From Anaerolineales bacterium (GTDB lineage Bacteria > Chloroflexota > Anaerolineae > Anaerolineales > UBA4823): a stretch of DNA of 64,000 bases. The notes beneath the pieces are model-generated. The model had not been told where the DNA came from. It saw only the letters and a program-made list of their open reading frames with translations, and made no database searches. The translations under genes and the position numbers were made by a program. Position 1 is the stretch's first letter. Each line of letters starts with the position of its first letter. The DNA is taken from assembly GCA_003105035.1 (NCBI GenBank), contig PQAL01000014.1, positions 62,001-126,000 on the forward strand, written 5' to 3'. Shown piece after piece: positions 61,325-64,000 of this stretch.

Positions 61325-62710
61325 TTAAGGTTGTAATAGCCAGTTTATGCCAAGTCCATAGCCAATATCTACATCAATGTTCCTAGATAGCATTATACGT
61401 ATATCAGATGGAAATTGATAAATATTCATCAGTTCGCCTGTTTCGTTATTTATAATCGCGATTTGTAGTATAGATGACAAATTGAAATCAAATTTTGAAG
61501 CATATTCTTGGTAGTTGCTCTGAAAATCTGTTGACATTCCAGATTCCTGCCATATATTTTGTGCTATTTCTCTACCTCCATCGGTGTAAATCACAGTGAT
61601 AAGACTGCTACGGTCAGGTGACCACCCGAGCAGCCAAAGCAACGAGGTACCCAGGTTTTTCTGCGATAAATCGTCTATATTGAATAAAAATGCATCATCT
61701 GGTCCCCAACCTTGGAAGCCTTGAATTAATAGCCATTTCCCGTCTGGGGATATTGTCGTATGATGACCACTCCACCCCCAAGGCGTAGTACAGATTGAAT
61801 GAGGAGTTGTTGTTCCTTTGAGGTAAATATAATAAAAATGACCACAATCATTATTATGAAAGTCGGGATTGCTCATATAGGCACCAATTTCAGGGATATA
61901 CCAGATGCCCCACCTGTGCTCAACATATACGGGTTGCTCCAAAACTTTTTTTGATTTAGTGAGCGGGTCATATCTTATGATTTGATCATCCTGATAGAAT
62001 AATTCATTTCCCTCTGGTGACCAGCCCAAAAGACTCCGAATTTGAGAAATATCCGCTAGCTTAATCACATTTCCGTCTGAAGTATCTGCTATAAAAACAG
62101 CCCCTTGACAACCATTCCTGCACGCTGCTAATTCATAAGCAACTAGTGGTCCGTCATAAGAAGACCACATTATTTGTGTGACAGCTGAACCGTCTGGGAT
62201 CGCCTGTAAGACGGTAATCTCCCCAGAACTTACATCCAATAACCTGACTTCGTCTGCCTGACTGGCACCTGTGCTGAATAAAATCTTGCTCCCGTCAGGC
62301 GACCAGGCGATCGAAATTCCTCCGCCTCCTATCCAGTCAAAAGGGCTTTGCCACTCCAGTGATGGTCCTTGCTCATATGAAATTGGAACAACAGCTGTGT
62401 ATTCATTTGTGTCCAAATTTCCTAAATAAAGCGAATAGTTCCCTTGGTCATCCATACCAATAAAAGCGATTTGCAGATTTCCACCTCCAATCGGAGTTGC
62501 TGTTGGAGTGTGTGTATCTGTCGAGGTAGGTGTGAAAGCTCGTGTCGGTGTAACAGTGGAAGTCGGTGTTATTGTAGTAGTTGCAGTTGGCGAGATAGTC
62601 GCAGTCCATAACGCCGCGATTATATTCTCAGCAGTCGCAGTTGGTGATGCAATATTGCATGACACAAGTAAGATACATATGATCGAGGTAAATAGATATA
62701 TCCTACGCAT
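61325..62710 (-). CDS. lipoprotein with WD40/TolB-like beta-propeller
   Basis: A 461-residue lipoprotein. The signal peptide ends in the lipobox ILLVSCNIA. A spacer rich in Thr, Pro and Ser (about 40-75, TPTSTVTPTRAFTPTSTD) follows, as in many Chloroflexota surface lipoproteins. The rest is a beta-propeller with repeated blade motifs: ISIAWSPDGSKILFSTG, RSLLGWSPEGNELFYQD, TISPDGKWLLIQGF and LLGWSPDRSSLITVIY, which resemble TolB/PD40 blades. Function is unknown, and such proteins often act as periplasmic or surface binding scaffolds. The gene is visibly AT-rich compared with the sugar operon to its left and stands alone between two tRNA-like remnants. Confidence 0.78.
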   Translation of the reverse strand: MRRIYLFTSIICILLVSCNIASPTATAENIIAALWTATISPTATTTITPTSTVTPTRAFTPTSTDTHTPTATPIGGGNLQIAFIGMDDQGNYSLYLGNLDTNEYTAVVPISYEQGPSLEWQSPFDWIGGGGISIAWSPDGSKILFSTGASQADEVRLLDVSSGEITVLQAIPDGSAVTQIMWSSYDGPLVAYELAACRNGCQGAVFIADTSDGNVIKLADISQIRSLLGWSPEGNELFYQDDQIIRYDPLTKSKKVLEQPVYVEHRWGIWYIPEIGAYMSNPDFHNNDCGHFYYIYLKGTTTPHSICTTPWGWSGHHTTISPDGKWLLIQGFQGWGPDDAFLFNIDDLSQKNLGTSLLWLLGWSPDRSSLITVIYTDGGREIAQNIWQESGMSTDFQSNYQEYASKFDFNLSSILQIAIINNETGELMNIYQFPSDIRIMLSRNIDVDIGYGLGINWLLQP

Positions 62711-63193
62711 TCACCCCTCCCTATTATATGGGAATCCCCCCAAACATTTGTCTAAACAATACTATAGCACTTTTGTGGGTTAATATCAATAACTTGGGGA
62801 AAGTAATATTTATCATGCTGATTATCATCTGCATATGAAACTGGCCTCCAGGGCGATTTGGAGACCGGGCTATTTTTTTCACCAGGAATAATCCTGGGAG
62901 CATTCTGATTGTGCTTTAATTGTGCTTTAATTCGGTCTTCTGGGAAAAAAATTCTGGAATCAGCTCAATTTTATCGAGTAAAATTGGCGCCCCCAGCGGG
63001 GCTACCTGTCGTGTTCTTCGACGGATCGAACCCACAACCGTCTGATCCGAAGAAGGATGCTCTACCTATTGGGTAGAAATTAATGTTGGGTTTCGGTCGG
63101 AAGAGTGCCCCTATCTACCCAGCCTACAATGGACTGGAGCGGGGAAGATGGATTACTGTCAGCTTCAGCGAGATGGCATATGGAACTTCAGCT
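62711..63193. other. intergenic region with second tRNA-like remnant
   Basis: About 480 bases between the propeller lipoprotein and the acyltransferase gene. It should contain the promoter of the leftward lipoprotein gene near 62720-62800. The only structured part is the tRNA-like fragment at 62986-63069. No coding frame is supported. Confidence 0.45.
62986..63069 (-). pseudogene. tRNA-Arg-like remnant B
   Basis: Read in reverse this stretch has the D-arm (GTAGAGCATCC), the anticodon loop CTTCGGA (anticodon TCG), the variable region and T-stem start (GGTTGTGGGTTCGATCC), and after a 17-20-base interruption the 3' end GCCCCGCTGGGGGCGCC. It is therefore a tRNA-Arg-like gene broken in the T-arm. 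The anticodon stem has mismatches (TCCTT with TCAGA), and no matching 5' acceptor is seen. It shares the exact 20-base sequence CACAACCGTCTGATCCGAAG (63033-63052) with remnant A. Confidence 0.55.
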
Positions 63194-64000
63194 TTATACG
63201 AATACGAATCGGTGGTATGGCGCAATATTCGGCGGGCCATAGCTGGCATAGAGCGCTGGCTCGTTCCCGAGAACCATGATCGTCGAGGCAAAGGTGAACA
63301 TTCCTAATTTGGTAAATAACTCGTCTGCGCCTTTAGAACCACAGATTGGGTGCTCTTTTGAATCCTTAGAGGTCAGGATCTCTTTGATTTGCTCCAAGCG
63401 CATGCCCTGGGATGAATGGACCAGTTGTTGCTCCATGCTCTGGTAACGTGTGGTGCTGTTAGGGAGGAACAGATTATTTTCAGCTTTGTACCACGGGTTG
63501 TAGTCGTTATTTGCCAGGGGGTGGTTGGTGTGCCAGACGACATTGGGCGGTTCTGTGGGTTCGAACTGGATGATCTGGTTAGCTGAGCATTCCAGATCGA
63601 ACACTCCACCAATCCCTCCAACAATATAGTTTTGCCCGGATGCATGGCGAATAGTTTGTAAAAACGTCACCGCCTCCTGCACGGTTCGCTGCTGCAAAAC
63701 GCCTCGGACGACGCAGGCTACCGGGAGACCATCACTACAACCGCGGAGTGGCGTCAAGGCATTGCAGCAAATACCGATGGAATGGTTGTTCATTCCATTG
63801 AAACCGATCAATCCGGCTGTGCTGAGGACAAACAACTCAAGATCGGAATCAGCGTACTTGATTTGCAGCAAGACCTGGAATCCGTCCCGATACGACTCAA
63901 CATCGATGTTCTGAGCCACATAGGCTGGCTCGGAGCCTTGAGCGGAAAAACCCAGGCTGCTGCAGTGCTCTTTAAAAATCACGTCCTCGTTACTCCACAT
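63194..64000 (-). CDS. C45-family acyltransferase/peptidase, partial
   Basis: The C-terminal 268 residues of a protein that runs off the right edge of the window. FKEHCSSLGFSAQGSEPAYV contains the Cys that in this family becomes the N-terminal nucleophile after self-cleavage. GICCNALTPLRGCSDGLP and VVWHTNHPL are other family blocks. The C45 family includes isopenicillin-N acyltransferase, which swaps the acyl chain of penicillins, but most bacterial members have unknown amide substrates. The first Met in the window could not be shown to be the start, since full-length members carry a propeptide of about 100 residues before the Cys. Confidence 0.75.
   Translation of the reverse strand: MWSNEDVIFKEHCSSLGFSAQGSEPAYVAQNIDVESYRDGFQVLLQIKYADSDLELFVLSTAGLIGFNGMNNHSIGICCNALTPLRGCSDGLPVACVVRGVLQQRTVQEAVTFLQTIRHASGQNYIVGGIGGVFDLECSANQIIQFEPTEPPNVVWHTNHPLANNDYNPWYKAENNLFLPNSTTRYQSMEQQLVHSSQGMRLEQIKEILTSKDSKEHPICGSKGADELFTKLGMFTFASTIMVLGNEPALYASYGPPNIAPYHRFVFV

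Noticed and set aside
62986-63069. Functional tRNA-Arg gene
   Set aside because: The T-arm is interrupted, the anticodon stem is mismatched and the 5' acceptor half is missing, so only a remnant is claimed.

Overview
The window reads as a chromosomal contig of an anaerobic or facultative, heterotrophic bacterium, most likely a member of the Chloroflexota (Anaerolineae type). This is an inference from gene content: no lipopolysaccharide or outer-membrane genes are visible, several very long modular secreted proteins carry PPC-type and proline/threonine-rich parts, sugar ABC importers sit beside glycosidases, and there is an oxygen-sensitive radical-SAM sulfatase maturase. No rRNA, intact tRNA, CRISPR array, transposase or phage gene was seen.

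Layout. 0-5.3 kb: amino-acid and carbon metabolism on + (ornithine aminotransferase, alanine dehydrogenase-family enzyme, 4-hydroxybutyrate/acetyl-CoA CoA-transferase, a terminator, then pyruvate kinase). 5.5-9.4 kb: a 1.3-kaa secreted M23-type protein with a beta/gamma-crystallin-like segment and PPC modules. 9.4-15.8 kb (-): an ion-handling block comprising a pentameric ligand-gated ion channel with a large extra N-terminal region, a KtrB/TrkH plus KtrA/TrkA potassium uptake pair, a ZIP-like metal permease, a two-helix K+ channel and a double-META lipoprotein. 16.2-20.3 kb (+): a 7TMR-DISM/PAS/GAF sensor kinase, its LuxR-type regulator and a receiver-like protein without the phospho-acceptor Asp.

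20.4-31.9 kb (+) is the most system-like part: LURP-one protein, small membrane protein, DUF6325-like protein, two SHOCT proteins and a decayed third copy, an arylsulfatase, a membrane protein, a voltage-gated-type K+ channel, an AI-2E-family permease, a SulP sulfate permease and an anaerobic sulfatase-maturating enzyme. Sulfatase, maturase and sulfate permease make functional sense together. The small SHOCT/LURP/DUF6325 genes are of unknown purpose.

32.4-42.3 kb (-): one roughly 3,309-residue subtilisin-family protein with four long repeats in visibly GC-richer DNA. 42.8-51.4 kb (-): an exopolysaccharide locus (flippase, O-antigen ligase/polymerase, three glycosyltransferase genes, one of them fused to an initiating sugar-phosphate transferase, and a B12-binding radical-SAM enzyme), followed upstream by a broken flippase remnant. 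52.2-55.9 kb (-): two tandem clan-A glycosidase paralogues. 56-60.6 kb (-): sugar ABC importer (binding protein, strong intercistronic hairpin, two permeases) with an (alpha/alpha)6 glycosidase. 60.6-63.2 kb: a lipoprotein beta-propeller gene bracketed by two decayed tRNA-Arg-like fragments. 63.2-64 kb (-): the C-terminal part of a C45-family acyltransferase running off the window.

All functional calls come from reading motifs and family resemblance by eye. No database search was run.
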